NCBI RefSeq assembly: GCF_004379255.2
Contig: NC_056039.1
Coordinates: 29,959,883-30,023,882 of the forward strand
Length of the DNA stretch: 64,000 nucleotides
Reading direction: 5' to 3'
DNA from: Salvia splendens
Lineage: Eukaryota; Streptophyta; Magnoliopsida; Lamiales; Lamiaceae
Shown here one piece after another: positions 23,692-35,883 of this stretch. The stretch's first letter is position 1. Each line of letters begins with the position of its first letter. The position numbers were made by a program, and so were the translations under genes. Under the pieces are notes generated by a model that saw nothing but the letters and a program-made list of their open reading frames with translations, did not search any database and was not told the origin of the DNA.

Positions 23692-24761
23692 TGTTGGAAT
23701 CGTGCTTGGTCAAATGATTTTTGACTAATAATAAATGTTACAAGACATTTAATTTTGTGAAATTAAATGCAATAACGTCGATCTACGTTCCGAGTAGATG
23801 ACCGTAGTATATTCATTTTCTCAAATCCGATTCCCGGTGAGTGAGAAATAATATATTAAAGTTGGTCACAATAAAGCTAGAAATGAACTATGTGAAAAGA
23901 CTAAGAGATTAATTAACTAGGTGTTAATTATCCCACATCGGGGATGATAAACTTCTTTGATGAAGTATTTAATCACATGAATTATCATGTGTAATAATTA
24001 TCATGGAATAAGATGGGTGACAAAGCCCACACGCGCGCACGCCGCCGCCGCCCGCCCGCGACCCGCGCACCGTGTCCCGTGTCCCTTGACCCATGCCCCG
24101 TGTCCCGTGACCCGTGCACCGGGTGCCTTGTGCCTTGGATCTTGGCAATTGGTCTTTGGGTGATTAGACAAAAGGTCCCCGCTGGACCCCGATGCATAAC
24201 GGGAGACAAAATGTCCCCGATTGACCCCTGATGGTCCATGGTGTATCCCGTCGTGTAGCATGTCCAGGTGCGTCATGTCTCTTCAGCTCCCACTGGCTAG
24301 TGCACCAGTCAATAACCCCCGGCGGTTACAGTCAAGCCATCATGACACACATAATGGCTGTTGACTCCATCAATGCCCTGTAGGTGGACTTGGCCTATAA
24401 ATAGGCATGCATCCATTCCATTCTATACATAACATACACAAGCATCTTGCATTCACGCTCTCTCCCTCTCTGCATAATCTTCCCCGTCGAAGCTCTACCC
24501 CCGCCTTACTCCCGTTCGCCGGAGCTCTGCTTCTAGTGGTGCTGCTACTTCAGAGATGAAGCCGTTTTATCTTTGGAGACGACACGCCAAACCGTGAGCA
24601 CTACCGGAGCTTATATCGTTTTACGGAAAGAGGACTCCTCGACTCGGCTTACAGCTTTCCACAAGTTTTCCGTGTAATTTGTTCAGTTATTTTCCGTGTA
24701 ATTTTTCCTTTATTTTCGTGCAATTTTTCGCCCGACAAGTTTGTATCTCATTTCATCAACA
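23692..24761 (+). mobile_element. solo LTR of the Copia-1 family (1070 bp)
   Basis: Begins TGTTGG and ends CAACA, with AATGC duplicated at 23687-23691 and 24762-24766. Clearly related to 5465-6747 but with fewer U3 repeats and more substitutions. The arm equivalent to 6600-6613 has three changes (TATATCGTTTTACG). TATAAATA lies at about 24395. Confidence 0.92.
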
Positions 24762-24766
24762 AATGC

Positions 24767-25849
24767 GTCGAATAATGGAAGAATCACTTGAAGAAGATCG
24801 ACGCCGGGAGGCGGAGGAAGCCGCGCAGCCCCAAAGACGCTCCCGACTTACATCCATCGTAACCGGGAGGAAGCCGCCGCAAGGTTAGTCCGTGACTACT
24901 TCTGCGATAACCCGGTTTGGGGAGATACCTACTTCCGTCGACGTTTCCGCATGCGGAAACCGCTATTTCTCCACATCGCAAATACATTGGCAACCCGGGG
25001 AGAGTTCTTCCAAGAAAGGTTCGACGCCGTCGGCCGTTCCAGCCACACGACACTGCAGAAATGTACTGCAGCAATCCGTCAACTTGCGACTGGACAAATG
25101 ACGGATGTGTTCGATGAATACCTCCACATTGGAGAAAACACTAGGAGAATGTGCTTGATCCAATTCTGCGAAGGCGTCCGGGCAGCCTTCACCGACGAAT
25201 TTCTCCGGAGGCCAAGCACGATAGATTGTCAGTTTCTGCTCCACCTTCACGAAGAAGTGCACGGATTCCTCTGGATGCTTGGCAGCGTCGATTGCATGCA
25301 CTGGAAATGGAAGAATTGTCTTGTGGCGTGGAGGGGATCGGACACTAGCGGCCACAAAGGCACCCACCCCGCCGTTATACTCGAGGCCGTTGCCGACTAC
25401 CGGCTATGGATCTGGCATTCGTGCTTCGGGGTCCCCGGATCGAACAACGACATAAACGTGCTCCACCAATCCGACCTCTTCGCCTAAGTTTTGGATGGTA
25501 AAGCGCCGGCCATCAACTTCATCGCTAACAACCGGCAGTATAAAATGGGGTACTATCTTGCCGACGACATCTACCCGAAGTGGCCAACCTTCGTGAAGAC
25601 GTGCAACAGGCCTGTGAACGCAAAGTAGGCTCTTTTTGCGCAGAAGCAGGAGGCTGCTAGCAAGGATGTGGAAAGGGCGTTCGGGGTTCTCCAAGCGCGC
25701 TTCAACATAATCAAAGCCCCGTCTCGTACGTGGTTCATGAAAAGTATGGTCGACATCATGTATACATGCATAATCTTGCACAACATGATTGTCCAAGATG
25801 AAGGACCAGAAGCGGAAAATTGGTTCGACTCTGAAGCCCCCGGAAGCTC
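24767..25849 (+). pseudogene. Harbinger element A1 transposase, main body
   Basis: DDE-type HARBI1/ALP1-like transposase. The frame from about 24863 reads YIHRNREEA, FRRRFRMRKPLFLHI, then GSVDCMHWKWKNC (first Asp), GSNNDINVLHQSDLF (second Asp), KDVERAFGVLQARFN (Glu), CIILHNMIVQDEG. Breaks: a frameshift before YIHRN shared with the relative at 48154-50088, TAA at 25485-25487 and TAG at 25626-25628 (Gln to stop). It is cut at 25849 by Copia-2 after the codons for PGSS and resumes at 33393. The protein would cut and paste the element at TTA/TAA sites; this copy is dead. Confidence 0.87.
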
Positions 25850-26324
25850 TGTAAAAAATCATGGATTAAATATGCCCGGTCAATGGATTTTGACCAAATA
25901 ATAAATGTGACGAGACATTTAATTTTGTGAAATTAAATGACATAGCGTCGATCTACATTTTACGTAGGTAAATGTAGTATATTCACTTTCTCAAATCCGA
26001 TTTCCGGTGAGTGAGAAATAGTGGATTAAAGTTGGGCATAATTAGCTTTTAATTAAAGCTTGGAGATGGAGCTTAGGGAATAATTAACTAGTGTTAATTA
26101 TCCCACATTGGAGGATTAACACATCTTTAATGTGTATAAATTAAGTGACTTTATGTTACTTAATAATTATAGTGGACCAAGATGGGTGAAAGAGCCCACA
26201 CGCGCGCACACGCGCGCGCCGCCGCCGCCCGCCCGCCCGAGCCCGAGCCCGTGCCCGTGCCCGTGCACGTGCTCGTGCTCGTGCTCGTGCTCGTGGTCGC
26301 GGGCGCGGGCCGCGGGCCTCGGGC

Positions 26325-26460
26325 CTCGAGCCCGATCCCGAGCCCGATCCCGATCCCGATCCCGATCCCGATCCCGATCCCGATCTCGATCTCGATCTCG
26401 ATCTCGATCTCGATCTTGGACTTGGACTTGGACTTGGACTTGGACTTGGACTTGGATCTT
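26325..26460 (+). repeat. compound hexanucleotide array CCCGAT / CTCGAT / CTTGGA
   Basis: Successive blocks grade into each other: CCCGAT, then CTCGAT, then CTTGGA. The 3' LTR has the same array with about eight fewer hexamers and one extra GGGCCTC heptamer. The long Arg-Ser, Pro-Ile and Asp-Arg frames in this region are artefacts of the repeat. Confidence 0.92.
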
Positions 26461-26938
26461 GGATCTTGGCAATTGGTCTTTGGGTGGTCTTTGGGCTTGG
26501 TGCTTGGCCCAAACTATTCTTTTTGGACCACCGCCGAGTCAGCAATCCAAGTGGCTTGACACGTCGTCAAGCGAGGCACAGTCACGGTTGCCACGTGAGA
26601 AATCCACACGCTCCACACACGGATGGCACACTCCTGCCACACGTCTGTAACCGACGTCGGTTACGAATTGCCATGATGACAGCCATCATGGCTGTTGACC
26701 CCCTGCAGTGGACTGAGCCTATAAATAGGCCAGCCATTCCATGCATCACTACACAATTCAAAAAGCATTCTGCATCATAAGCTCTCTCCCTCTCCCTGCA
26801 TAGTTTTTTCTGTCGAAGCTCTGCCCTCTCCTCCATCCAGTTCGCCGGAGCTCTGTTGATTGCGGTGCTGCATCAATAGAGACGTAGCCGTTTTACCTTT
26901 GGGGACGACACGCCAAACCGAAGAGCACTACCGGGGCG

Positions 26939-26952
26939 TATCTCGTCTTGCG
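26939..26952 (+). promoter_or_regulatory. Copia-2 LTR arm complementary to the primer-site candidate
   Basis: TATCTCGTCTTGCG, identical to 6600-6613 of Copia-1 and exactly complementary to 27097-27110. Confidence 0.55.
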
Positions 26953-27096
26953 GGAAGAGGCCTCCTCGACTCGGCTAATCACACTGGTTTAGTAGTTTCG
27001 ATTATACGTTGTATTTTTAAGTTCAGTTCTTCCTTTCCTTTCTTTTGGGTTGTATTACGCCCGGTAGTTATCTTTGTAATCCCAGAAACCAACAAT

Positions 27097-27110
27097 CGCA
27101 AGACGAGATA
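27097..27110 (+). promoter_or_regulatory. Copia-2 candidate primer-binding site
   Basis: CGCAAGACGAGATA, two bases after the 5' LTR end; same sequence as 247-260. No tRNA 3'-end complement (TGG...) is seen here. Confidence 0.55.
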
Positions 27111-27182
27111 ACTTGCCTTTGAAGGAATTTGGACTTCTAAACTGAACTAAAACTTTCGAAATATTAAACACCTTTGCTGGAG

Positions 27183-30100
27183 ATGTCTACCGACTCCAAC
27201 ACCGCCGCTGCCACCACCGCCGCCGCCATTCCCTCCACCATGGCGACCACTGGACCGGTCAACACTTCATCGATTCCCTCGATGATGCCAACTTCTGGCT
27301 TCCCAGCCGCTTCATCCACCGTCCCTTGGGTTTGGGACAACCCCTTCGGGGCGTCCACTGGTTCCACCTTTGGTGGTTCGGTTGGTTCCACTTTTAGTGG
27401 TTCCTTCGGATCCTTTAATGGATCGAGTGTTGGTGCCTTCGGGCTCAATACTAGTGTTGGATCTTTCGGGATCAACACGAATGCTGGGGCCTTCGGGTCT
27501 CATGCGGGTGCTAGTCCCTTCGGGGCTGGTACGACCATGGCGGGCTCTATGCCCAACATGAATGGTGGGGGCTCTATGCCCAACCAAGTTGTTGGCTCCT
27601 TCGGGGGCAACGGAATTGGTTCCTTCCAAGGACCAACTGCGGCACCTTTGGCACCAAGAATGATGCCACCTGCCGAGAAACCACCAAAGTTTGGAGGATC
27701 TGACTTCAAGCGGTGGTACCAGAAGATGTTGTTCTACTTGACAACATTGGGCGTCGCCAACTTCCTCACGGAGAACGAGCCGCCCGCACCAAGCGACCAA
27801 GAGACTAGGCTCGAAGTCATGGCAGATTATGAAGCTTGGAGGAAAGGAGATTATCTTTGTAAAAATTTCATTCTAAGTGCTTTAGATGATAGTTTGTACA
27901 ATGTATACTCCAATGTAACCACATCTAAACAAATGTGGGAAAACCTAGAAAAGAAGTATAGCATAGATAATGCTGCTGGGACGGAACAAGTTGTAGCATC
28001 CAAGTTTATGGACTACAAAATGGTCGACTCTCGACCCGTCATGGAGCAAGTCCAAGAGCTCCAAATGATCATCCACTCATTAGTGGCTGAAGGGATGACC
28101 TTGCCCGATAAATTCCTAAGGTGCACGATCATTGACAAGCTCCCTCCAAGTTGGAAGGACTTCAAGAGTTATCTCAAGCACAAGCGAAAGCAGATGACCC
28201 TTGAAGACTTGATCGTGAAGTTGCGCATTGAGGCCGACGTGCGCAAAAGTGATCAGAAGGCTAAAGGCTTCACCCCAAATGAAGCCAAAGCCAACCTGTT
28301 GGAGCGGGGCGGTCCCTCCAACAAACGCCCTCGCCCAAACCGTCCAAATGACAAAGGGAAGGGAAAGCAGCCTTCAAGGAAGTTTGAAGGCGACTGCTAC
28401 AAATGTGGCAAACCGGGCCACTTTGCCAAAGACTGCCGCAGCAAGAAGAAGAAGCCGGCAGCCCACGTCGTTGAGAAGGAGTTCAAGGACTGGGATGAGA
28501 ACGACCTCATTGCAGTGGTCACTGAAGAGGTTAACCTTGTTGATAACAAGGGAGGCTGGTACATCGACACCGGCGCTACTGCTCATGTTTGCTCCGACAG
28601 GAGCAAGTTTGCCTCCTACACTGCTGTTGAAGGGAGGAAGATCAACATGGGGAATCAAGCATCGTCAGAAGTCCTCGGCGTTGGCAACGTGATTCTCATG
28701 ATGACGTCTGGCCTAACTATCACTTTGAAGGATGTGCTGCATGTCCCGGACATCCGCAAGAACCTAGTGTCAGGATCAATACTAGTTAATAAAGGGTTTA
28801 AACTTGTATTTGAGTCCGATAGGTTTGTCTTGTATAAGTTTGGAAAATCCATCGGAAAAGGTTATGTAACCGATGGGCTTTTCAAGCTTAGTGTAGCAAC
28901 TCGAAGTGTTGCGAAGCCATTGGCCAATAAGAATAAAGCATCTACTTCCTCTTATTTGATTGAGTCTTCAAATTTGTGGCGTTGTAGATTGGGACATGTA
29001 AATTCAAAAGCCATTAAAAGATTAGTAAATTTAGATTTACTAAAGGCTAATGAATTGGATATCCAAGATAAATGTGAAATTTGTCTTGAAGCAAAAATGA
29101 CTAAGTTGCCGTTTCACTCGGTTGAACGAAGCACAAAACCCCTTGAATTAATTCACACGGATGTATGTGATTTAAAGATGTTGCAAACTAGAGGTGGTAA
29201 AAAGTACTTTATCACTTTCATAGATGATTGCACAAGATATTGCTACATTTATCTTTTAAGAAGCAAAGATGAAGCAATAGAGGCGTTCAAAAATTATAAG
29301 AACGAAGTTGAGAATCAACTTGGTTGTAAAATCAAAATGATTCGAAGCGATAGAGGAGGCGAATATGTAGCCCCGTTTGAGGAGTTATGCAACGCAAGTG
29401 GTATAATTCATCAAACAACTGCTCCATATTCACCACAATCCAATGGTGTTGCAGAACGCAAGAATCGAACTCTAAAAGAGATGATGAATGCACTGCTACT
29501 CAGTTCAGGATTACCACATAACATGTGGGGGGAAGCTGTTTTGACAGCAAACTATATCTTGAATAAAATCCCTCTCAAAGGAAAAGATGTTACTCCTTAT
29601 GAGTTGTGGAAGGGAAGGAAGCCATCCTACAAATACCTCAAAGTGTGGGGGTGTTTGGCAAAGGTGATGGTTCCTCCGCCCAAAGAAGTTACAATCGGAC
29701 CTAAGACGGTTGATTGCATCTTCATTGGATATGCACTTAACAGTAGTGCATATCGATTTGTTGTTCACAAGTCTGAAATATCGACTATCACAGTAGGAAC
29801 AACAATTGAGTCGAGGAATGCTGTATTTCTCGAAAATACCTTTCCTTGCAAAGATAAGGAAAAAGTATCAACCAATTCTGAGACAAGAATTGAAGAAGCC
29901 ACTAGTTCTAAACAAGTGGAAGAAGAAGCCACTAGTTCTAAATCAACAGATGCGGAACCTGAATCGCGCAAGCGTGCAAGGCCCGATCCAAAAGATACAG
30001 TACTAAGACGTGGTAATAGAGTCAGAACACCAAAAACTTTTGGTCCTGACTACATTGCTTTCATGTTGGATGAAGAACCAACATCGATAAAAGTAGCCTT

Positions 30101-31616
30101 TGCTGGCCCAGACGGGCTGCATTGGAGAGAAGCTGTTCAAAGCGAAATTGATTCAATTTTGCTAAACCACACATGGGTGTTGGTTGATTTGCCCGAAGGT
30201 GCTAAACCTTTAGGATGCAAATGGGTTCTTAAAAGAAAGTTTAAGGCCGATGGAACAGTTGATAAGTATAAAGCCCGATTAGTAGTAAAGGGTTTTAAAC
30301 AAAAAGAAGGACATGACTTCTTCGATACCTATTCACCTGTAACAAGGATTACATCTATCCGGGTGCTTCTCGCTATTGCTGCATTGCACAATCTCGAGAT
30401 TCATCAAATGGATGTAAAGACCGCGTTTCTGAATGGTGAACTAGAAGACGAAATCTACATGGAACAACCCGAAGGGTTTGTAGTACCTGGACAAGAGAAA
30501 AAGGTATGCAAGCTCGTGAAATCCCTATATGGATTGAAACAAGCGCCATTGCAATGGCACTTGAAGTTTGATAATGTGATGTTATCAAATGGGTTTAAAA
30601 TCAACGAGTGCGACAAATGTGTCTACATCAAGAGCACTAATAACGGTCATGTTATAGTGTGTCTCTACGTTGATGATATGTTAATCTTGGGTAGCAACAC
30701 TCAAGTAATTAACGATACAAAGGCCATGTTAAAGAGAAACTTTGACATGAAAGACATGGGTCTAGCCGATGTAATTCTTGGAATGAAGATTCTAAGAACG
30801 AATGATGGAATCATCTTAACACAATCACATTATGTTGAGAAGATATTGAATAAATTCAAAGCCTATGATGGCGCGCCGGTTAAGACTCCAATTGAACTCG
30901 ACGTTCACTTGAGCAAAAACAAAGGCGAGCCCGTTGCACAAGAAGAGTATGCACGGGTCATCGGGTGCATTATGTACTTGACTAATTGCACTCGACCTGA
31001 CATTGCTTGTGCCGTGAACAAGTTAAGTCGTTACACGAGCAATCCAAGCAAAGAGCATTGGAGAGCTCTTGTGAGGGTTTTGAGATATTTAAAACACACT
31101 CAAAATCTTGGGCTACACTTCTCGAGATACCCCCCGGTGCTTGAAGGGTACTGTGATGCCAATTGGATATCCGATAATAGAGACTCACTTTCAACAAGTG
31201 GATATGTCTTTACTATTGGGGGTGGTGCTGTATCGTGGAAATCCACAAAACAGACCTGTATAGCCCGATCAACAATGGAATCGGAGTTCATTGCCTTGGA
31301 TAAGGCTGGTGAGGAAGCCGAGTGGCTTAAGAACTTCCTTGAAGACATTCCATGTTGGTCTAAGCCAGTGCCACCAGTGCTGATTCACTGCGATAGCCAA
31401 GCGGCTATTGGAAGGGCAAACAATGGTTTCTATAACGGTAAGTCTCGACATATACGTCGACGACATAACACCGTGAGACATTTGATCACAACAGGGGTGA
31501 TTACAATTGACTATGTGAAGTCAATAGATAATCTAGCGGATCCGCTAACCAAAGGGTTAAACCGTGATCAAATGAATAAGTTGCTAGAGGGAATGGGTTT
31601 GAAATCCACAAACTAA
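27183..31616 (+). CDS. Copia-2 gag-pol polyprotein (1477 aa), uninterrupted
   Basis: A single frame from ATG 27183 to TAA 31614-31616; an earlier in-frame TTG is not needed. Order: Ser/Thr/Gly-rich gag N-terminus, gag core with [15 protein letters not shown] knuckle [14 protein letters not shown] (about 405-418), aspartic protease [10 protein letters not shown] (about 459-468), integrase zinc region (about 598-640), integrase core with HTD, SDRGGEY and NGVAERKN, reverse transcriptase with YVDD (about 1162-1165), RNase H with YCDANW, STMESEF and HCDSQA, ending GLKSTN. It encodes capsid protein and the enzymes for cDNA synthesis and integration. One oddity: in the integrase zinc motif the first His is Arg (codon at 28980-28982, CGT), while Copia-1 keeps CAC. 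So the frame is open but integrase zinc binding is doubtful. Lineage within Copia not assigned. Confidence 0.95.
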   Translation: MSTDSNTAAATTAAAIPSTMATTGPVNTSSIPSMMPTSGFPAASSTVPWVWDNPFGASTGSTFGGSVGSTFSGSFGSFNGSSVGAFGLNTSVGSFGINTNAGAFGSHAGASPFGAGTTMAGSMPNMNGGGSMPNQVVGSFGGNGIGSFQGPTAAPLAPRMMPPAEKPPKFGGSDFKRWYQKMLFYLTTLGVANFLTENEPPAPSDQETRLEVMADYEAWRKGDYLCKNFILSALDDSLYNVYSNVTTSKQMWENLEKKYSIDNAAGTEQVVASKFMDYKMVDSRPVMEQVQELQMIIHSLVAEGMTLPDKFLRCTIIDKLPPSWKDFKSYLKHKRKQMTLEDLIVKLRIEADVRKSDQKAKGFTPNEAKANLLERGGPSNKRPRPNRPNDKGKGKQPSRKFEGDCYKCGKPGHFAKDCRSKKKKPAAHVVEKEFKDWDENDLIAVVTEEVNLVDNKGGWYIDTGATAHVCSDRSKFASYTAVEGRKINMGNQASSEVLGVGNVILMMTSGLTITLKDVLHVPDIRKNLVSGSILVNKGFKLVFESDRFVLYKFGKSIGKGYVTDGLFKLSVATRSVAKPLANKNKASTSSYLIESSNLWRCRLGHVNSKAIKRLVNLDLLKANELDIQDKCEICLEAKMTKLPFHSVERSTKPLELIHTDVCDLKMLQTRGGKKYFITFIDDCTRYCYIYLLRSKDEAIEAFKNYKNEVENQLGCKIKMIRSDRGGEYVAPFEELCNASGIIHQTTAPYSPQSNGVAERKNRTLKEMMNALLLSSGLPHNMWGEAVLTANYILNKIPLKGKDVTPYELWKGRKPSYKYLKVWGCLAKVMVPPPKEVTIGPKTVDCIFIGYALNSSAYRFVVHKSEISTITVGTTIESRNAVFLENTFPCKDKEKVSTNSETRIEEATSSKQVEEEATSSKSTDAEPESRKRARPDPKDTVLRRGNRVRTPKTFGPDYIAFMLDEEPTSIKVAFAGPDGLHWREAVQSEIDSILLNHTWVLVDLPEGAKPLGCKWVLKRKFKADGTVDKYKARLVVKGFKQKEGHDFFDTYSPVTRITSIRVLLAIAALHNLEIHQMDVKTAFLNGELEDEIYMEQPEGFVVPGQEKKVCKLVKSLYGLKQAPLQWHLKFDNVMLSNGFKINECDKCVYIKSTNNGHVIVCLYVDDMLILGSNTQVINDTKAMLKRNFDMKDMGLADVILGMKILRTNDGIILTQSHYVEKILNKFKAYDGAPVKTPIELDVHLSKNKGEPVAQEEYARVIGCIMYLTNCTRPDIACAVNKLSRYTSNPSKEHWRALVRVLRYLKHTQNLGLHFSRYPPVLEGYCDANWISDNRDSLSTSGYVFTIGGGAVSWKSTKQTCIARSTMESEFIALDKAGEEAEWLKNFLEDIPCWSKPVPPVLIHCDSQAAIGRANNGFYNGKSRHIRRRHNTVRHLITTGVITIDYVKSIDNLADPLTKGLNRDQMNKLLEGMGLKSTN

Positions 31617-32183
31617 AGAATTGTCATAGTGGTAACCCAACCATGATGACTGGAGATCCCAAGAACTTGGTTCAAAGGGACAACTAAGCTATGAGAGTTC
31701 ATGGAAAAACACTCAAACTATATCTATTCCCTAGAGAGCAATAGAGTGTTGGAGAACTTGCCTCGTGGTAAAGGCTAAGTCTATGACTTTTAATGGTTCT
31801 TAAGGATCTCAAAGAGATGGAATTCTCAAAGAGACCAAGTATGGCAAGGTACTTGACTAAGAATCACCTACGTAAGTGCGAAGTGTGGTCGCTTCATAAA
31901 AAAACGCACTTATGAATCCAAAGTGGTGTCCAAGACCGCAATGGACACAAAACGTGAGAACGGATGAGGTTGAGGTGTTTAAGTGTTAACACCATTGTCT
32001 CGGTGCACGCCGTGGGGGATTAGTTCAAAGCATCGCGCTACTAAGCCGCCTGTGTATCCGATGGTGTCGACTATGGAGGGTTCAAAGTCAACAACTACCT
32101 ATCCTTATGCTTATATACCTCGCGAGGGTTGAGCTTGTGTCTGCATGCATATGCATTCGGCTATTTCCACTCATGTGGGGGAT
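31617..32183 (+). other. Copia-2 3' untranslated internal region and polypurine tract
   Basis: Noncoding, conserved with 4900-5464. TGTGGGGGAT immediately precedes the 3' LTR. Confidence 0.8.
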
Positions 32184-33387
32184 TGTAAAAAATCATGGAT
32201 TAAATATGCCCGGTCAATGGATTTTGACCAAATAATAAATGTGACGAGACATTTAATTTTGTGAAATTAAATGACATAGCGTCGATCTACATTTTACGTA
32301 GGTAAATGTAGTATATTCACTTTCTCAAATCCGATTTCCGGTGAGTGAGAAATAGTGGATTAAAGTTGGGCATAATTAGCTTTTAATTAAAGCTTGGAGA
32401 TGGAGCTTAGGGAATAATTAACTAGTGTTAATTATCCCACATTGGAGGATTAACACATCTTTAATGTGTATAAATTAAGTGACTTTATGTTACTTAATAA
32501 TTATAGTGGACCAAGATGGGTGAAAGAGCCCACACGCGCGCACACGCGCGCGCCGCCGCCGCCCGCCCGCCCGAGCCCGAGCCCGTGCCCGTGCCCGTGC
32601 ACGTGCTCGTGCTCGTGCTCGTGCTCGTGGTCGCGGGCGCGGGCCGCGGGCCTCGGGCCTCGGGCCTCGAGCCCGATCCCGATCCCGATCCCGATCTCGA
32701 TCTCGATCTTGGACTTGGACTTGGACTTGGACTTGGACTTGGACTTGGATCTTGGATCTTGGCAATTGGTCTTTGGGTGGTCTTTGGGCTTGGTGCTTGG
32801 CCCAAACTATTCTTTTTGGACCACCGCCGAGTCAGCAATCCAAGTGGCTTGACACGTCGTCAAGCGAGGCACAGTCACGGTTGCCACGTGAGAAATCCAC
32901 ACGCTCCACACACGGATGGCACACTCCTGCCACACGTCTGTAACCGACGTCGGTTACGAATTGCCATGATGACAGCCATCATGGCTGTTGACCCCCTGCA
33001 GTGGACTGAGCCTATAAATAGGCCAGCCATTCCATGCATCACTACACAATTCAAAAAGCATTCTGCATCATAAGCTCTCTCCCTCTCCCTGCATAGTTTT
33101 TTCTGTCGAAGCTCTGCCCTCTCCTCCATCCAGTTCGCCGGAGCTCTGTTGATTGCGGTGCTGCATCAATAGAGACGTAGCCGTTTTACCTTTGGGGACG
33201 ACACGCCAAACCGAAGAGCACTACCGGGGCGTATCTCGTCTTGCGGGAAGAGGCCTCCTCGACTCGGCTAATCACACTGGTTTAGTAGTTTCGATTATAC
33301 GTTGTATTTTTAAGTTCAGTTCTTCCTTTCCTTTCTTTTGGGTTGTATTACGCCCGGTAGTTATCTTTGTAATCCCAGAAACCAACA
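32184..33387 (+). repeat. Copia-2 3' LTR (1204 bp)
   Basis: Same ends as the 5' LTR. The 41-bp length difference is accounted for by eight fewer hexamers and one extra heptamer. Downstream AGCTC is the target duplication. Confidence 0.95.
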
Positions 33388-33392
33388 AGCTC

Positions 33393-33546
33393 TACTGCAA
33401 GTAGTCCGCCTCGCAGTGGAGTGCATCCGTCTATACAAGAACGGTTGTCTATTCGGGCAAGGACACATGACTCTACCGCCCACACTCAACTCCAAGATGA
33501 TCTAATGGAGCACATTTGAGCAAAATTTGGCGGAGGAAATTATTAA
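33393..33546 (+). pseudogene. C-terminal end of the element A1 transposase after Copia-2
   Basis: Continues the frame interrupted at 25849, matching the tail of the relative at 48436-48600 (SPPRSG, HPSIQERL, then FGGGNY and TAA at 33544-33546). TGA at 33517-33519 replaces a Trp codon. Confidence 0.85.
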
Positions 33547-33830
33547 ATTATGTATTTTTAATTTTTTTAGGATTTTACGAATTTTATATTGTAATTTTAT
33601 TTTATTTAATGAAGTGTGTTTTTATTAATTGAATTTGTTGGAAATAAAAATAAAAATGAAATTGAATAAATAGTAATTTAAGAGACGGTTAAGGGACGGA
33701 TAAGAGATGGAGGGTTGCAGATTCTGTCCCTTAATTAAGAAATAGAGTAAAAAAGTACAGTGAGGCCCAAGAATAGTAATTTAATAGACGGTTAAGGGAC
33801 GGATAAGAGACAGCGTTGCAGATGGCCTTA

Positions 33831-34924
33831 TTGTCTTCACAAAGACTATTTGTTATAGTCATAGTGTTACGACTCAGTTACCTATAAATTCACCGGTACA
33901 TTAATATTTTCAATCCTAAGTTGGAGTCGGCCTTGATCAATAATAGCAGTATACAGTTTTAGGGAAAAAAATAAACAATTTTTATGTAGTAAGCATTTTA
34001 TTAGTGATAAATGTTTATATCGAAATGGACAAAGCAACGGTTTCTTCTCACTAATTCACGAAATTAATTGTGCTCCTTAATTTGCATGTGACAATATACT
34101 CCAAAGTTGATGAAAACTCGTGTGGCAAATGTGATAATAATTCCATGGTTGAAAGGAAAAGGAACATGAGTCATGTGTAAGTAGTACATGAATTAGTATA
34201 CTTTGCCCTCCATGTCTTAGATTAGGCTATATAAAGATAAATTAATATACACACCATTAATTAATGTGGTCGTACGTGTTTGCTAAGCATTTCGGCAATG
34301 ATGGTGACACCCAAAAGGGCAAACAAGTCTTAAACCCTAAGACTAAATATAACGACACTATTTGTATAGCTAGGTTCAAATAAAAATCTTCTCAAAAATG
34401 TGATCATGTATATAAATTCAATGGCAATATCTGATGATCGGTGCCTTATAAGGAGATTATACCATTATTTTTCAGTGTATAGATATTGCTGAAAGCAATT
34501 GCACCAACGGTGATAGGAGACTAAAAGATGGATAGAGATGGAAAGAGTAACAAGGGAATAAAAAGAATTAGAGAATCAATTATAGATATTAAAGATAAAT
34601 ACACATGTTTGTCAAAGTAATAAATGTCAACTGCTATATATTATTAATAACAGTACTAATTGACGACTAAGCAATTAAACTTCCACCTATCCATTACTAG
34701 AGATTTGAAATCTTGCAATGTTCTCTTGATAAATTGTGTAATCATTTTAATTTTTTTAATCACAAATTCACAATAACATGTATTACTCCACTTTTTAAAT
34801 AATTTATACATATTGTGCAATCGATTTTCAACTATCTAAGGACCCATGAACCCATTTTACTGCTTATATAACTGTGACGATTTTAAGAAGTCTTTTTCCA
34901 ATATGTGTAAATATTAACATAGTA
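33831..34924. other. AT-rich intergenic region
   Basis: I see no gene, repeat terminus or regulatory pattern I can support. Confidence 0.5.
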
Positions 34925-35173
34925 CTCTCTCCGTCTCAACTTAAGAGTCATGTTTTGCCATTTCCGTTCGTCCCAACTTAAGAGTCTTATTTTACTTTTA
35001 CCATAAATGGTAAGTATGCCCCACATTTCACAAAATATTCCACTCACGTTTCATTATAAAAGAAATATATATAAGTGAAACTCATATTCAACTAACTTAT
35101 TCAACTAATTTTTTTTAATATTTTTTAAAACTCATGCCCTAACTAATTAGGACTCTTAAATTGGGAAAGAGAG
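34925..35173. mobile_element. Stowaway MITE (249 bp)
   Basis: CTCTCTCCGTCTCAACTTAAG at the left, CTTAAATTGGGAAAGAGAG at the right, TA flanks. Confidence 0.85.
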
Positions 35174-35245
35174 TAGTATTACATTTGCTATGTTAAATGA
35201 ATGATATTTTCTAGAATGTATTGGAGTAGGAGTATTGTTTTTGCA

Positions 35246-35574
35246 AGATGACCACCTTCGAAATAGGCCGAACGACTGATGCCTCCTATGCGTAGGACTA
35301 GGCATGCACACCGGTTCGGAACCGCCGGTTTCGATTCATGAACCGGCGGTTCACGGTTCATCATATGCATGAACCGGAACCGGCCCGCCAAGGGTCCCGA
35401 CGGTTCCGGTTTCGGTTCAAAAAACCGGTGGTTTACGTGGCGGTTCAAAACCGCCGGTTTTCGGCCTGAACCGTCGGTTCCGGGCCGGTTCGACGGTTCG
35501 TCCAATTTTATTATTTTTTGCATTTTTCAATTAAATTACTACTCCATCGTGTAATATTTATTCAATTCAATTTA
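35246..35574. repeat. duplicated hAT end with its insertion-site flank
   Basis: Nearly identical to 38808-39138: 52 bp of flank, then the hAT terminus TAGGCATGCACACCGGTTC and about 275 bp of the element's interior. It stops abruptly and is joined to a sequence that in the other copy lies upstream of the flank. Confidence 0.88.
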
Positions 35575-35883
35575 AGATTACAAAAATTAAATAATTTTGC
35601 GAAACATACAACGATTTAATAATACTACAAAGATTTTGGTCCACAAAAAATCATAAAAGTAAATAAACATTAAAAAATCACAAGTTTGGTGTTGTAACCC
35701 ACTCCTCAAATCAAGCTAAATGGACAAATACACCTCTCAAGAGCTGAAGCGTAGAATAGTAAAAATTGAGACATAATTTGGGATTTATGCAACTAAAGTA
35801 TATTATTTTTCGTGCAAGTTCGTATTGGGTTTTAATGTCGTGTCAAAATTTATTGGTCCTATTTATGACATATATAAGCATGT
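35575..35883. repeat. copy of repeat Y (about 310 bp)
   Basis: Nearly identical to 38499-38807 and, inverted, to about 55612-55920. In all three copies the right boundary is close to GTTTCATT. No coding frame. Confidence 0.85.

Larger units (their letters stand above)
25850..27094 (+). repeat. Copia-2 5' LTR (1245 bp)
   Basis: Starts TGTAAAAAATC and ends ACCAACA. Contains a CG/CA alternating tract (about 26199-26235), hexanucleotide arrays, TATAAATA near 26720 and the arm TATCTCGTCTTGCG at 26939-26952. Confidence 0.95.
25850..33387 (+). mobile_element. Copia-2: full-length Ty1/Copia retrotransposon (7.5 kb)
   Basis: Two LTRs of 1245 and 1204 bp, a 14-nt primer-site candidate, one open gag-pol, polypurine tract and a perfect 5-bp target duplication AGCTC (25845-25849 and 33388-33392). 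The LTRs look the same apart from the number of short tandem repeats, so insertion is recent. Related to Copia-1 throughout coding and untranslated parts, but with a diverged LTR end. It splits the Harbinger transposase at 23213-33827. Confidence 0.96.
23213..33827 (+). mobile_element. Harbinger element A1 carrying two nested LTR insertions (10.6 kb)
   Basis: Left GGCCACCCGAAACGCG and right-end reverse complement GGCCATCTGCAACGCT match at 12 of 16 positions; TTA target duplication at 23210-23212 and 33828-33830. Removing the solo LTR and Copia-2 leaves about 2 kb, the size of the reverse-strand relative at 48154-50088. A CTATAAATACTC promoter-like motif lies near 23540. The order of events is visible: Harbinger first, then the two LTR insertions. 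Confidence 0.88.

Noticed and set aside
26132..26650. Long frames on both strands with Arg-Ser, Arg-Asp, Pro-Ile or Gly-Ser runs (also at 32466-33073)
   Set aside because: They are readings of the hexanucleotide arrays in the Copia-2 LTRs and differ in length between the two LTRs; no conserved domain.
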